From positions 1 through 64,000 of the forward strand of contig NZ_BDBC01000021.1 in the NCBI RefSeq assembly GCF_001612785.1: a stretch of 64,000 nt of DNA, written 5' to 3'. The notes under the pieces are model-generated. The model made no database searches. It worked only from the letters and a program-made list of their open reading frames with translations, and was not told the origin of the DNA. Below, in pieces: positions 16,312 through 25,168 of this stretch. The stretch's first letter is position 1. Each line of letters opens with the position of its first letter. Made by a program: the position numbers and the translations under genes. The DNA comes from Nocardia beijingensis NBRC 16342. Its GTDB lineage: Bacteria > Actinomycetota > Actinomycetes > Mycobacteriales > Mycobacteriaceae.

Positions 16312-17832
16312 ATGAGCCAGTACGTCGGCGCCATCGACCAGGGCACCACGAGCACCCGCTTCATGGTGTTCGACCACGGTGGCAACGAGGTCGCCCGCCA
16401 CCAGCTCGAGCACGAGCAGATCCTGCCGCGCCCTGGCTGGGTGGAGCACAATCCGACCGAGATCTGGGAGCGCACCCGCGCGGTCATCCAGACCACGCTG
16501 ACCAAGGCCGATCTCGTCGCGAGCGACTTGGCCGCGGTCGGCGTCACCAACCAGCGCGAGACCACGGTGGTGTGGAACCGCAAGACCGGGCGGCCGTACT
16601 GCAACGCGATCGTCTGGCAGGACACCCGCACCGATCGCATCGCCGCCGAACTGGAACGGGCCGGGCACGGCGACACCATCCGGCGCAAGTCGGGCCTGCC
16701 GCCCGCCACCTACTTCTCCGGCGGCAAGCTGCGCTGGATCCTGGAAAACGTTCCGGGAGTGGCCGAGGACGCCGAACGCGGCGACGCGCTGTTCGGCACC
16801 ACCGACACCTGGCTGGTGTGGCAGCTGACCGGCGGAGTCGACGGCGGCGTGCACGTCACCGATCCGACCAACGCCAGCCGCACCATGCTGATGGACCTGG
16901 AGACCCTGGACTGGGACGACGAACTGCTGTCGGTGTTCGGGGTGCCGCGCGCGATGCTGCCCAGGATCGCCCCCTCGGCGAACCCGGACCTGTTCGGCAC
17001 GACCCGAGCCGACGGACCGTTCGGCGGCGCGGTACCGCTGGCGGGTGTACTCGGCGACCAGCAGGCCGCCACCGTGGGGCAGGTCTGCTTCCGTCCCGGC
17101 GAGGCGAAGAACACCTACGGCACCGGCAACTTCCTGTTGCTCAACACCGGAACCGAGATCGTCCGCTCGCAGCACGGCCTGCTGACCACCGTCGCCTACC
17201 AGTTGGGCGCGCAGAAGCCGGTGTACGCGCTGGAAGGCTCCATCGCGGTGACCGGCTCGGCGGTGCAGTGGCTGCGCGACCAGCTGGGCATCATCTCCGG
17301 TGCGGCGCAGAGCGAATCGCTGGCCCGGCAGGCCGAGGACAACGGCGGGGTCTACTTCGTGCCCGCGTTCTCCGGGTTGTTCGCGCCGTACTGGCGCTCC
17401 GACGCGCGCGGCGCGATCGTCGGCCTGTCCCGCTACAGCACCAACGCCCACCTCGCCCGGGCGACGCTGGAATCGATCTGCTACCAGACCCGCGACGTGG
17501 TCGAGGCGATGCAGGCCGACTCCGGCGTGCGGCTGGACGTGCTGCGGGTGGACGGCGGCGTCACCGCCAACGAGCTGTGCATGCAGTTGCAGGCCGACTT
17601 CCTCGGCGTGCCGGTGTCGCGTCCGGTGGTCGCCGAGACCACGGCGCTCGGCGCGGCCTACGCCGCGGGGCTCGCGGTCGGCTTCTGGAGCGACACCGAC
17701 GAGCTGGAACAGAACTGGAACGAAGCCAAGCGCTGGCATCCGACCTGGTCGGCGGAGCAGCGCGAGCGTGGCTACGCGCGCTGGAAGAAGGCCGTCGCCC
17801 GCACCCTCGACTGGATCGACGTCGACGAATGA
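16312..17832 (+). CDS. glpK: glycerol kinase, second copy
   Basis: A 506-residue FGGY kinase. AIDQGTTSTRFMVFD at 6-20 binds phosphate; NQRETTVVWNRK, AIVWQDTRTD, TYFSGGKLRW and GVLGDQQAA form the glycerol site, and RVDGGVTANELCMQ the nucleotide site. It keeps the canonical SGGK loop that the first copy lacks. It is the middle gene of the glpF-glpK2-glpD operon, 54 bases before glpD, and is therefore probably the main catabolic kinase. Confidence 0.93.
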   Translation: MSQYVGAIDQGTTSTRFMVFDHGGNEVARHQLEHEQILPRPGWVEHNPTEIWERTRAVIQTTLTKADLVASDLAAVGVTNQRETTVVWNRKTGRPYCNAIVWQDTRTDRIAAELERAGHGDTIRRKSGLPPATYFSGGKLRWILENVPGVAEDAERGDALFGTTDTWLVWQLTGGVDGGVHVTDPTNASRTMLMDLETLDWDDELLSVFGVPRAMLPRIAPSANPDLFGTTRADGPFGGAVPLAGVLGDQQAATVGQVCFRPGEAKNTYGTGNFLLLNTGTEIVRSQHGLLTTVAYQLGAQKPVYALEGSIAVTGSAVQWLRDQLGIISGAAQSESLARQAEDNGGVYFVPAFSGLFAPYWRSDARGAIVGLSRYSTNAHLARATLESICYQTRDVVEAMQADSGVRLDVLRVDGGVTANELCMQLQADFLGVPVSRPVVAETTALGAAYAAGLAVGFWSDTDELEQNWNEAKRWHPTWSAEQRERGYARWKKAVARTLDWIDVDE

Positions 17833-17886
17833 GGGGCGACGTCCTCCGGTCCGAATAACACCGAAACAACAAGGAGAGATACCGCT

Positions 17887-19566
17887 GTGTCCGCACGATT
17901 GGACGCCGAGTACCGCGCAGGCGCGGTGAACGCACTCGGCGACACCGAGATCGACGTACTCGTCATCGGCGGCGGCGTGGTCGGCGCGGGCGCCGCCCTC
18001 GACGCCGCCTCCCGCGGCCTGACCGTGACCTTGGTTGAGGCCAGGGACTTCGCGGCGGGCACCTCGAGCCGCTCCAGCAAACTCATCCACGGTGGCCTGC
18101 GCTACCTGGAGCAGCTGGACTTCTGGCTGGTGCGGGAGGCGCTGAAGGAACGAAGCCTGCTGCTGCACCGGCTGGCCCCGCACCTGGTGCGGCCCGTGTC
18201 GTTCCTGCTGCCCCTGCGGCATCGGGTTTGGGAGCGCGCCTACATCGGCGCGGGCGTCGCCCTGTACGACACCATCGGCGGCGCCCGCGCGCTGCCGATG
18301 CACCGGCACCTGTCGCGTACCCGCGCGCTGGAGCTGGCGCCCGCGCTGCGCGAGGACGCGCTCACCGGTGCGATCCGGTACTTCGACGCGCAGGTGGACG
18401 ACGCCAGGCACACGATGATGATCGCGCGCACCGCCGCCCAGCACGGCGCGACCGTACTCACCCGCACCAAGGTGACGGCGCTGCTGCGCGACGGCGAACG
18501 CGTCGTCGGCGCGGAGGTCACCGACCTGGAAACCGGCCGGGCGCACACGGTCCGCGCGCGCCGGGTGATCAGCGCCACCGGGGTGTGGACCGACGAGATG
18601 AACCGGATGACCGGCGTGGAGTTCCCGTTCCATGTGCGGATGTCCAAGGGCGTGCACATCCTGGTGCCGCGCCACCGCCTGCATCTGGACACCGGCTTGA
18701 TCATGCGCACCGAGAAGAGCGTGCTGTTCGTCATCCCGTGGCACGGTCACTGGATCATCGGCACCACCGACACGGACTGGTCGCTGAGCAAGGATCACCC
18801 CGCCGCCAGCGACGCCGACGTGCAATATCTGCTCGACCACGTCAACCGGGTGCTGCGCGAGCCGATCACCCGCGACGACATCGTCGGCACCTACGCGGGG
18901 CTGCGCCCGCTGCTGTCCGGCGCGTCGGCCGACACCGCGACGCTCTCGCGGGAGCACGCGGTCGCCGAACCGGTTCCCGGGCTGTTCGTGATCGCGGGCG
19001 GCAAGTACACCACCTACCGGGTGATGGCCGCCGACGTCGTGGACGCGGCGGTGGCCGGACTCGGCCGCGCGGTCGCCCCTTCGGTGACCGAACACCTGTC
19101 GATCCTCGGCGCGGTGGGTTACCAGGAACTCGCGGCCGATCTCGACAGCCTCGCGCAGCGAGCGGGCCTGCCGCGCGCGACGGTCGAGCGGCTGCTCGGC
19201 CGCTACGGCTCGGTGATCACCGACCTGTTCGACCTGATCGCCCGCGAACCCGAACTGGGCCGCCCGCTCACCGGCGCGCCGGAATACCTGGGCGCGGAGG
19301 CGGTGTACGCGGTGACGCACGAAGGCGCGCTGCACCTGGACGACGTGCTCACCCGCCGCACCCGCGTCTCGATCGAAACCGCCGACCGCGGTCTCGCCGC
19401 CGCGCCCGAGGTGGCCTGGCTGATCGGCGCGCACCTCGGCTGGGACGCCGCGGCCACCGAGCGGGAGATCAGCCGCTACCGCGAGCGGGTGCGCGCCGAA
19501 CTCGCCGCCAACCAGGCGGCCGACGACGAGGCCGCCAACGCGGCCCGGATGGTCGCCGTCGCGTGA
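17887..19566 (+). CDS. glpD: glycerol-3-phosphate dehydrogenase, FAD-dependent
   Basis: A 559-residue GlpD-type flavoenzyme that oxidises glycerol 3-phosphate to dihydroxyacetone phosphate at the membrane and passes electrons to the quinone pool. The Rossmann motif VIGGGVVGAGAALDAASRG lies at about 26-44, followed by the family signature TSSRSSKLIHGGLRYLEQLD. TTDTDWS and AGLRPLL in the substrate domain are also as expected. The GTG at 17887 follows AAGGAGAG. It is the last gene of the glycerol operon, before a strong hairpin. Confidence 0.93.
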   Translation: MSARLDAEYRAGAVNALGDTEIDVLVIGGGVVGAGAALDAASRGLTVTLVEARDFAAGTSSRSSKLIHGGLRYLEQLDFWLVREALKERSLLLHRLAPHLVRPVSFLLPLRHRVWERAYIGAGVALYDTIGGARALPMHRHLSRTRALELAPALREDALTGAIRYFDAQVDDARHTMMIARTAAQHGATVLTRTKVTALLRDGERVVGAEVTDLETGRAHTVRARRVISATGVWTDEMNRMTGVEFPFHVRMSKGVHILVPRHRLHLDTGLIMRTEKSVLFVIPWHGHWIIGTTDTDWSLSKDHPAASDADVQYLLDHVNRVLREPITRDDIVGTYAGLRPLLSGASADTATLSREHAVAEPVPGLFVIAGGKYTTYRVMAADVVDAAVAGLGRAVAPSVTEHLSILGAVGYQELAADLDSLAQRAGLPRATVERLLGRYGSVITDLFDLIAREPELGRPLTGAPEYLGAEAVYAVTHEGALHLDDVLTRRTRVSIETADRGLAAAPEVAWLIGAHLGWDAAATEREISRYRERVRAELAANQAADDEAANAARMVAVA

Positions 19567-19570
19567 GCGT

Positions 19571-19603
19571 GCGTGGCACGGTTTCCGTGCGACCGTGCCA
19601 CGC
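19571..19603 (+). terminator. hairpin terminator after glpD
   Basis: GCGTGGCACGGT pairs exactly with ACCGTGCCACGC across a nine-base loop, starting five bases after the glpD stop. There is no T-run, as is common in high-GC actinobacteria. It also lies just beyond the stop of the converging small gene at 19609, so it may act on both strands. Confidence 0.7.
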
Positions 19604-19608
19604 CGTGC

Positions 19609-19773
19609 TCACCGATCCATTCCGCCGTGGCCGCGCGGGGTCGACTCGTCGGTCTCGAGCTGCTCACCGGCGGGGTGCTCGTCGGCATGCGTCGGTTTGG
19701 TGTGCTCGTCGGCGAAATCCGCGTCCTGCTGCATCGACTCCGCCGTCTCCGGATCGATATTCGGTGTGCTCAT
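19609..19773 (-). CDS. small acidic hypothetical protein, 54 aa
   Basis: An ATG at 19773 opens a 54-residue frame, MSTPNIDPETAESM and onward, rich in Asp, Glu and His and poor in Arg, unlike shadow frames of this genome. It ends GHGGMDR. No domain is recognised; the composition suggests a soluble, perhaps disordered protein. It stands alone, with its stop just past the glpD hairpin and its start facing the methyltransferase gene at 19867. Short proteins with this kind of opening occur in other Nocardia and Mycobacterium genomes as far as I recall. Confidence 0.6.
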   Translation of the reverse strand: MSTPNIDPETAESMQQDADFADEHTKPTHADEHPAGEQLETDESTPRGHGGMDR

Positions 19774-19866
19774 AACCCGCGCGTACCCGCGCCGACGTCG
19801 CCGACACCGCTCGGTGTGCCACGCGCGGGAACCGGCCTTGACCTCAATGGCGGTTGAGGATGCAGC

Positions 19867-20550
19867 ATGGATCGCATGACTCGTCCAGTGGAAATGTGGA
19901 ACACCGTCTACGACAACGACACCGCCCCCTGGGTGATCGGCGAGCCGCAACCGGCCATCGTCGCGCTGGAGCGGGAGGGCGGCATCACCGGCCGTGTACT
20001 GGACCCGGGCTGCGGCGCGGGTGAGCACACGATCCTGCTGACCCGATTGGGCTACGACGTACGCGGCATCGATATGTCGCCGAGCGCGGTGGCCTACGCG
20101 CGCGCCAACGCGGCCGAGCAGGGCGTGCCGTCCGCCGTGTTCGAGGTGGCCGACGCGCCGGCGCTCGGCGACCGGCCGGACTTCGCCGGTGACCCGCCCG
20201 GCTCCGCGCCCGCGTTCGACACCGTCGTGGACAGCGCGCTGTTCCACGTCTTCGGGACCGACGACGAGGCGCGCGCCGCGTACGTCCGCAGTCTGCACGC
20301 GGTCTGCAAGCCGGGCGGCACGGTCCACGTCCTCGCGCTCTCGGATGTCGAGCCGGGCTTCGGCCCGCGCATCAGCGACACCGTGATCCTGGAGTCTTTC
20401 CGCGACGGCTGGACGGTGGAGGACCTGCGGCCGACCCGCTACCGGGGCCGGGTCACCGACGTGGTGGCCGACCAGGTGACGGGCCTGGAGGTCTCCGAGT
20501 CGGGACAGGTCGACGCCGCCGCGTGGCTGGCTCGCATCCGCAGGCTGTGA
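19867..20550 (+). CDS. class I SAM-dependent methyltransferase
   Basis: A 227-residue Rossmann methyltransferase. The SAM-binding motif VLDPGCGAGEHTILL lies at about 44-58, with acidic GIDMSPSAVAYARANA as motif II and FDTVVDSALFHVF near 117-129 as the post-II region. WNTVYDNDTAPWVIGEPQP at the N-terminus is seen in thiopurine-type and related small-molecule methyltransferases. It is divergent from the small acidic gene and tail-to-tail with the acyl-CoA dehydrogenase ten bases away. The substrate cannot be told. Confidence 0.85.
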   Translation: MDRMTRPVEMWNTVYDNDTAPWVIGEPQPAIVALEREGGITGRVLDPGCGAGEHTILLTRLGYDVRGIDMSPSAVAYARANAAEQGVPSAVFEVADAPALGDRPDFAGDPPGSAPAFDTVVDSALFHVFGTDDEARAAYVRSLHAVCKPGGTVHVLALSDVEPGFGPRISDTVILESFRDGWTVEDLRPTRYRGRVTDVVADQVTGLEVSESGQVDAAAWLARIRRL

Positions 20551-20560
20551 ACCGTCCTGC

Positions 20561-21823
20561 TCACACCCCTTTGGGCGCTTTGCTGCCCATGAAGCCGAAC
20601 AGGTAGCCCGCGACCCGCCGCATCTGGATCTCCTCGGCGCCCTCGGTGATCCGGTAGCGGCGGTGGTGGCGGTAGATGTGCTCGAACGGCTTGTGCCGGG
20701 AGTAGCCGAGGCCGCCGTGCACCTGCATGGCGCGGTCGGCGGCCTCGCAGCACAACCGGTTGGCCCAGTAGTTGCACATCGAGACCTGCTCGGACACGGC
20801 GAAGGTGCCGTAGGTGTCCATCGACCACGCGGTCTTGTGGATGAGGGCGCGCAACATCTCGCACTGGGTGTGCAGCTCCACCAAGGGGAACTGGATCGCC
20901 TGGTTGGTGGCCAGCGCCTTTCCGAACGGCTTGCGCTCTTTGGCGTAGGCCACCGACTGGTCGATGCAGTACTGCGCCGCACCGAGGCTGGACGCGGCCT
21001 GGCGGATGCGGTTCTCGTTGAAGAAGTGCTGGACCACCGCCAAGCCGCGTCCCTCGCCGCCGAAGACGGTGGCGTCCGGGACCCGGACGCCGTTCAGCGC
21101 GACCCTGGCGTGATCGGTGGGCATGTTGAAGGTCCAGAGGTACTCCTCGACCACGAACCCCGGTGCGTCGGTGGGCACCAGGAACGCCGTGATGCCCGCG
21201 GCGTCGCCGGGGCCGCCCGAGGTGCGCGCGAAGATCAGGTCGGCGTCGGCGATGTGCACGCCGGTGTTCCAGGTCTTGCGCCCGGTGATCACCCAGTCGT
21301 CGCCGTCGCGGACCGCCGATGTCTCCATGTGCGTCGCGTCGGAACCGTGCTCTGGCTCGGTGATGCCGAAGGCGAAGAACTTCGTTCCCGAGGCCAGCCC
21401 GTCCACCCACTCCGCCCGCTGCTCGGGTGTGCCGTACTCGAGCATCAGCAGCAGGCCGACGTTGTTGGCGACGATGGCGTGCTCGTTCTGTAGATCGCAA
21501 TGCAATCCGAGGCCGCGGCGGGCCAAGTGCTCGCGGATCACGGCCATGCCGAGGTTCGTGCCGTCCCGTCCGCCGTATCGCGCCGGGAACGCGTACCGCA
21601 GGTGACCCGCGGCGTCGGCGCGCCTGCGGACCTCGGCCAGCAACTGCTCCCACGCGGCGTTCGGCAGGCCGCCGCGCTCCCAGTCGGTGCGGGCGTCCTC
21701 GCGCCGGTGGTCGAAGAAGCGGATGTTGTCGTCGGTCTGCTCGAGCGGGGTGATCTCGCGATCGATGAACGCGTCGAGTTCGGCCAGATAATCCACCAGT
21801 TCCGCGGGTAGCTCGAAATCCAT
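20561..21823 (-). CDS. acyl-CoA dehydrogenase family protein
   Basis: A 420-residue FadE-type flavoprotein. The N-terminal helical domain has the RYGGRDGTNLGMAVIREHLAR segment. FAFGITEPEHGSDATHMETSA and WVITGRKTWNTGVHIADADL form the FAD and substrate middle domain, and QVHGGLGYSR followed by HRRYRITEGAEEIQMRRVAGYL closes the C-terminal bundle. It is the last gene of an operon with a phosphotransferase-fold protein and DUF6285. This trio recurs in actinobacteria and is usually annotated as acyl-CoA catabolism; the actual acyl substrate is unknown. Confidence 0.9.
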   Translation of the reverse strand: MDFELPAELVDYLAELDAFIDREITPLEQTDDNIRFFDHRREDARTDWERGGLPNAAWEQLLAEVRRRADAAGHLRYAFPARYGGRDGTNLGMAVIREHLARRGLGLHCDLQNEHAIVANNVGLLLMLEYGTPEQRAEWVDGLASGTKFFAFGITEPEHGSDATHMETSAVRDGDDWVITGRKTWNTGVHIADADLIFARTSGGPGDAAGITAFLVPTDAPGFVVEEYLWTFNMPTDHARVALNGVRVPDATVFGGEGRGLAVVQHFFNENRIRQAASSLGAAQYCIDQSVAYAKERKPFGKALATNQAIQFPLVELHTQCEMLRALIHKTAWSMDTYGTFAVSEQVSMCNYWANRLCCEAADRAMQVHGGLGYSRHKPFEHIYRHHRRYRITEGAEEIQMRRVAGYLFGFMGSKAPKGV

Positions 21824-21829
21824 CGGCGG

Positions 21830-22825
21830 TCAGCCTTTCGCAGTGGGTCGGATCTGCATCAGCAGGTCCCATTCGATTTCCGACACGCGGCGCCCGCTGG
21901 CCGCCATCACGATGTCGCGGACGCTGCCGTCCAGGTGGGCCGCGGCCTGTCCGGCCAGTCCGACGCCCCATCCGAGCGTGCACATCACCTTCCACCAGCG
22001 GAAACGGTCTTCGTCGAAGCTGCCGCCGGCGCGGTGGTATCCGCGCAGGAACGCCTCGCGGCCCGCGAGGCCGCCGAATTCCCTGTCGTCCGCGCGGAAG
22101 CGCCACATGCGCAGCGCGGGCCAGGCCACATCGCGCATCGGATCGCCCTGACGCTGCGCGCCTTCCCAGTCCAGCACGGCGCGCAGGCCGTCAGGACCGA
22201 CGACGATGTTGCCGTTGCGCAGGTCGGTGTGCAGCAGCGCGGCCCGTGGCGGCGCGGGCGGGCAGTGGCGTTCCAGCCAGCGCAGCGCGAGAGCGAACAC
22301 CGGGCGATCCGGCAGCAGCGCGCGCACCTGCGCGTCGGCCTCGATCAGCTGACGCTCGGGGTCGGCCGCCGCGGCGGGCAGCCGTGCGGGCGCTGCCGCC
22401 GGGTCGATCGCGTGCAGGCGTCCCATGGCCTCGCCCAACTGCTCGGCGACCCGTTCACCGAGGCCCGACGCCTCGACCAGCCGTAACACCTTGCGCGGCA
22501 CGGTCTCTCCGTCGATGCGTTCGGAGACCACGAACGGGCCGCCGACATAGGCGGCGTCGGTGCAGATCGCCACCACGGGCGGCACCGGGACGCCGTGGGT
22601 GCGCGCCAGTTCACGGACGGCGGCCTCCACGTCGACCGGGACCAGCTCGATCGCGCCCGGCACGATGGTCGCGACCAGGCGTCGCGTCCCGCCGCCCAGG
22701 TCGGCCTCGAAGGCGACGTTGCGGCGGCGGGCGCCCGCGGAGAGGTATTCGACGTTCGTCACCGGCACCGCCCGAGTCCCCGAGCCGAGGAACTCTGCCA
22801 ATCCGCGCGCCAGGTCGGCGCTCAC
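21830..22825 (-). CDS. phosphotransferase family protein (APH/choline kinase fold)
   Basis: A 331-residue kinase-fold protein. LLHTDLRNGNIVVG holds the HxDxxxxN catalytic loop, and RAVLDWEGAQRQGDPMRDVAW gives the DxE metal site. It is probably not a resistance enzyme: FadE-linked proteins of this type, such as ACAD10/11-like kinases, act on hydroxy-fatty acids or acyl-CoA precursors. The GTG at 22825 overlaps the DUF6285 stop as GTGA, and the stop lies six bases before the dehydrogenase start, so all three genes are coupled. A second GTG at 22837 is possible. Confidence 0.85.
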   Translation of the reverse strand: MSADLARGLAEFLGSGTRAVPVTNVEYLSAGARRRNVAFEADLGGGTRRLVATIVPGAIELVPVDVEAAVRELARTHGVPVPPVVAICTDAAYVGGPFVVSERIDGETVPRKVLRLVEASGLGERVAEQLGEAMGRLHAIDPAAAPARLPAAAADPERQLIEADAQVRALLPDRPVFALALRWLERHCPPAPPRAALLHTDLRNGNIVVGPDGLRAVLDWEGAQRQGDPMRDVAWPALRMWRFRADDREFGGLAGREAFLRGYHRAGGSFDEDRFRWWKVMCTLGWGVGLAGQAAAHLDGSVRDIVMAASGRRVSEIEWDLLMQIRPTAKG

Positions 22826-23118
22826 TCGCCCGCCCACGCGTCGTACCCCGGCTTGGCGATCGCCAGATCGGCCCGCACGACCGAGACCAATGCCGCCCAG
22901 AGTTGTTCGTCGTCGCCCTTTGCCACGGCGGCGAGCAGCTCACGCTCCCGCTCGGCCGCGACGGGGCCGGACTCGATCTCCCTGCGCACGATCCTGGCCA
23001 GGTTGGCCCCCACCCGCGCCTTGTGCTGCAACCCCGCGGGCAGGGCGGGCAGCAGCGTCTCCTCGAGCAGCTCGGCGAGCGAGTCCAGCAACTCCGCTGC
23101 CGATGGGCGATTCTGCAT
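22822..23118 (-). CDS. DUF6285 domain-containing protein
   Basis: A 98-residue all-helical protein: PSAAELLDSLAELLEETLLP, then AGLQHKARVGANLARIVRRE and RERELLAAVAKGDDEQL. The ATG at 23118 has a GAGGGGAA site; an ATG further up at 23151 adds residues without a ribosome site. It is the first gene of the DUF6285-phosphotransferase-acyl-CoA dehydrogenase operon. Function is unknown; the constant partnership suggests an accessory subunit of the kinase. Confidence 0.8.
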   Translation of the reverse strand: MQNRPSAAELLDSLAELLEETLLPALPAGLQHKARVGANLARIVRREIESGPVAAERERELLAAVAKGDDEQLWAALVSVVRADLAIAKPGYDAWAGE

Positions 23119-23190
23119 GCGTTCCCCTCGGTCGACTCCGGCCATCAGCATGGCACGGGCCGCCGCGGGCCCGATCGGTAGTTTCGGCCG

Positions 23191-23595
23191 TCACAGTTGG
23201 CCGCGCAGTCGTAGCAGCCCGGCTGCCGTGGCGCGGAAACCGCAGGCATCGAAGTAGAACGGCGCGAGGCGATCCTCGAAATCGACGTGCAGCCAGGTAC
23301 AGCCCGCCGCCCTGGCGCCGCTCGCGGCCCGCGCCACCAGTTCGGTGCCGATGCCTCGGTGCTGCCACTCCGGCCGTACCTTCGGGTCGAGCAGAAACGC
23401 GTGGTCGCCGCCGTCCCACGCAACGTTGACGAATCCGGCCAGCGCGCGCTCGACCGTCCGTGCGGTGACCCAGCCGAGGCTGTACCGCACGGCGCGGTCC
23501 CACCAGCCCGGGTCGGGGTCGCCGCCGTGCGAGCTCGTCAAGTCGATCATTTCGCTGTCGGTCAGCGCGCCTCGCCATCGATAGTCGATCTCCAT
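23191..23595 (-). CDS. GNAT family N-acetyltransferase
   Basis: A 134-residue acetyltransferase. The acetyl-CoA pyrophosphate loop is RPEWQHRGIGTELVARAA, with the RGxGxxL type motif A, followed by TWLHVDFEDRLAPFYFDACGF, where the terminal tyrosine/phenylalanine region is the usual motif B. The acceptor is unknown. It lies 72 bases upstream of the DUF6285 operon on the same strand, but with its own gap, so co-transcription is uncertain. Confidence 0.85.
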   Translation of the reverse strand: MEIDYRWRGALTDSEMIDLTSSHGGDPDPGWWDRAVRYSLGWVTARTVERALAGFVNVAWDGGDHAFLLDPKVRPEWQHRGIGTELVARAASGARAAGCTWLHVDFEDRLAPFYFDACGFRATAAGLLRLRGQL

Positions 23596-23789
23596 GCGGG
23601 GTGAATGTATGGCGGGTAGCGGCCGGGAGCCGGCGGTTTACCCGCCGAGACGTTTCCTTTGTGACGGCTGGGAATACGCCGTGGGTGAACTTCTGCTCGA
23701 GGTCGTGCCGGGGACGATCGGTAAACTGTGCGGGGGAAAGTGGGCGCGCGTGCGCCATTCGTTGCGCCGGGCGAGCACAGGGAGAATGC

Positions 23790-25013
23790 ATGGCGGTCAG
23801 TCGCGTCCGAACCGGAATCGTCGCGGGGCTCGCCCTGGTCATGACGGTGCTCGTCGGGGCGTGCTCGTCTTCGCCGGGGCCGGGCGGCACACCGGGCGCG
23901 GCGGGCCCGGCGCCCGCGCCGATCACCATCACGCCCGCTTCCGGGGCACGCGATGTCGATCCGCTGGCGCCGGTGCAGGTGAGCACCGCCGACGGCCAGC
24001 TCACCTCGGTGACCATGACCAATGAGCAGGGCAAGGCCGTCGAGGGCATCATGACGCCGGACAAGACGGCCTGGAAGCCCACCGAACCGCTCGGCTACGG
24101 CCGCACCTACACCGTGACCGCGGAGGGCTTGAGCCTCACCGGGCGGACCGGCCCGACGACCTCCACCTTCTCCACGCTGACCCCCCACAATCAGACGAAG
24201 GTGTCACTGACCACCACGGGCGGCGCACCCCTGTCCGACGGCGGCACCTTCGGTGTCGGCACCGTGGTGGTGGCCCACTTCGACGAGAACATCCCCGACC
24301 GCGCCGCCGCCGAGAAGCGGCTCTCGGTCACCACCGATCCGCCGGTCGAGGGTTCCTGGTACTGGTTGGACGACCGCAACGCGCACTGGCGTCCGAGGGA
24401 GTACTACACGCCGGGCACGAAGGTCACCGTGGCGGCGAACATCTACGGCCAGGAACTCGGCCGCGGGCTCTACGGCCAAGAGGACACCAAGACCACGTTC
24501 ACCATCGGCGCGGCGCACGTCTCGATCGCCGACGACAACACCAAACAGATCCAGGTCTTCGAGAACGGGAAGCTGATCCGCACCATGCCCACCTCGATGG
24601 GGATGGGCGGCAGCGAGGTCGTCGGGGGCAAGACGATCACCTTCTGGACCCAGCCCGGGATCTACACGGTCATGGACAAGGCCAATCCGGTGATCATGGA
24701 TTCCTCCACCTACGGCCTGCCGATCAACTCCCGCCTCGGCTACAAAGAAGCCATCGGCTGGGCGACGCGAATCAGCACCGACGGCATCTACTTGCACCAG
24801 CTCGACTCCACCATCTGGGCCCAGGGCAACACCAACGTCTCCCACGGCTGCCTCAACCTCAGCGGCGAGAACGCCCAGTGGTTCTTCAATTTCGCCGTCC
24901 CCGGCGACGTGGTGGAGATCCGCAACACCGGCGGCGCCCCGCTGGAGGTCTGGCAGAACGGCGACTGGGGTCTGCCCTGGGATCAGTGGGTGCAGGGCAG
25001 CGCGTTGCACTAG
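23790..25013 (+). CDS. L,D-transpeptidase lipoprotein, LdtMt2-like
   Basis: A 407-residue cell-wall enzyme that forms 3-3 cross-links in peptidoglycan outside the membrane. The signal peptide ends in the lipobox LVGAC, so it should be lipid-anchored at the Cys near residue 25. Two immunoglobulin-like domains span about 45-250, and the YkuD catalytic domain follows. GIYLHQL and NVSHGCLNL give His and the nucleophile Cys354, the same number as in M. tuberculosis LdtMt2, whose length is 408. A C-terminal tryptophan-rich tail packs on the catalytic domain in that enzyme and is present here. It should be hit by carbapenems. The ATG at 23790 follows AGGGAGA. Confidence 0.92.
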   Translation: MAVSRVRTGIVAGLALVMTVLVGACSSSPGPGGTPGAAGPAPAPITITPASGARDVDPLAPVQVSTADGQLTSVTMTNEQGKAVEGIMTPDKTAWKPTEPLGYGRTYTVTAEGLSLTGRTGPTTSTFSTLTPHNQTKVSLTTTGGAPLSDGGTFGVGTVVVAHFDENIPDRAAAEKRLSVTTDPPVEGSWYWLDDRNAHWRPREYYTPGTKVTVAANIYGQELGRGLYGQEDTKTTFTIGAAHVSIADDNTKQIQVFENGKLIRTMPTSMGMGGSEVVGGKTITFWTQPGIYTVMDKANPVIMDSSTYGLPINSRLGYKEAIGWATRISTDGIYLHQLDSTIWAQGNTNVSHGCLNLSGENAQWFFNFAVPGDVVEIRNTGGAPLEVWQNGDWGLPWDQWVQGSALH

Positions 25014-25168
25014 CGCCGCCCGCCGAGCCGACACGCTGCCTCGTCTTGCCGACGACGGGAAGCTGCACTACATTCCTGCACTCGCGAGACCGCCCGGTCT
25101 CCCAACCCTGCGCGACCGATCCGCGACGGCACCGCGCGGGACCCGCGTTGACGATCGGAGCCGGCTCG

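Noticed and set aside
12878..17832. Misassembly creating a duplicate glycerol kinase
   Set aside because: The two kinases differ throughout their length, including in the active-site loop, and have different neighbours, so they are true paralogues.
16039..19434. A 1131-codon open frame on the minus strand
   Set aside because: It lies opposite glpF, glpK2 and glpD, whose products are recognised. Its translation is rich in Arg, Gly, His and Val without any motif, the usual antisense shadow in GC-rich DNA.
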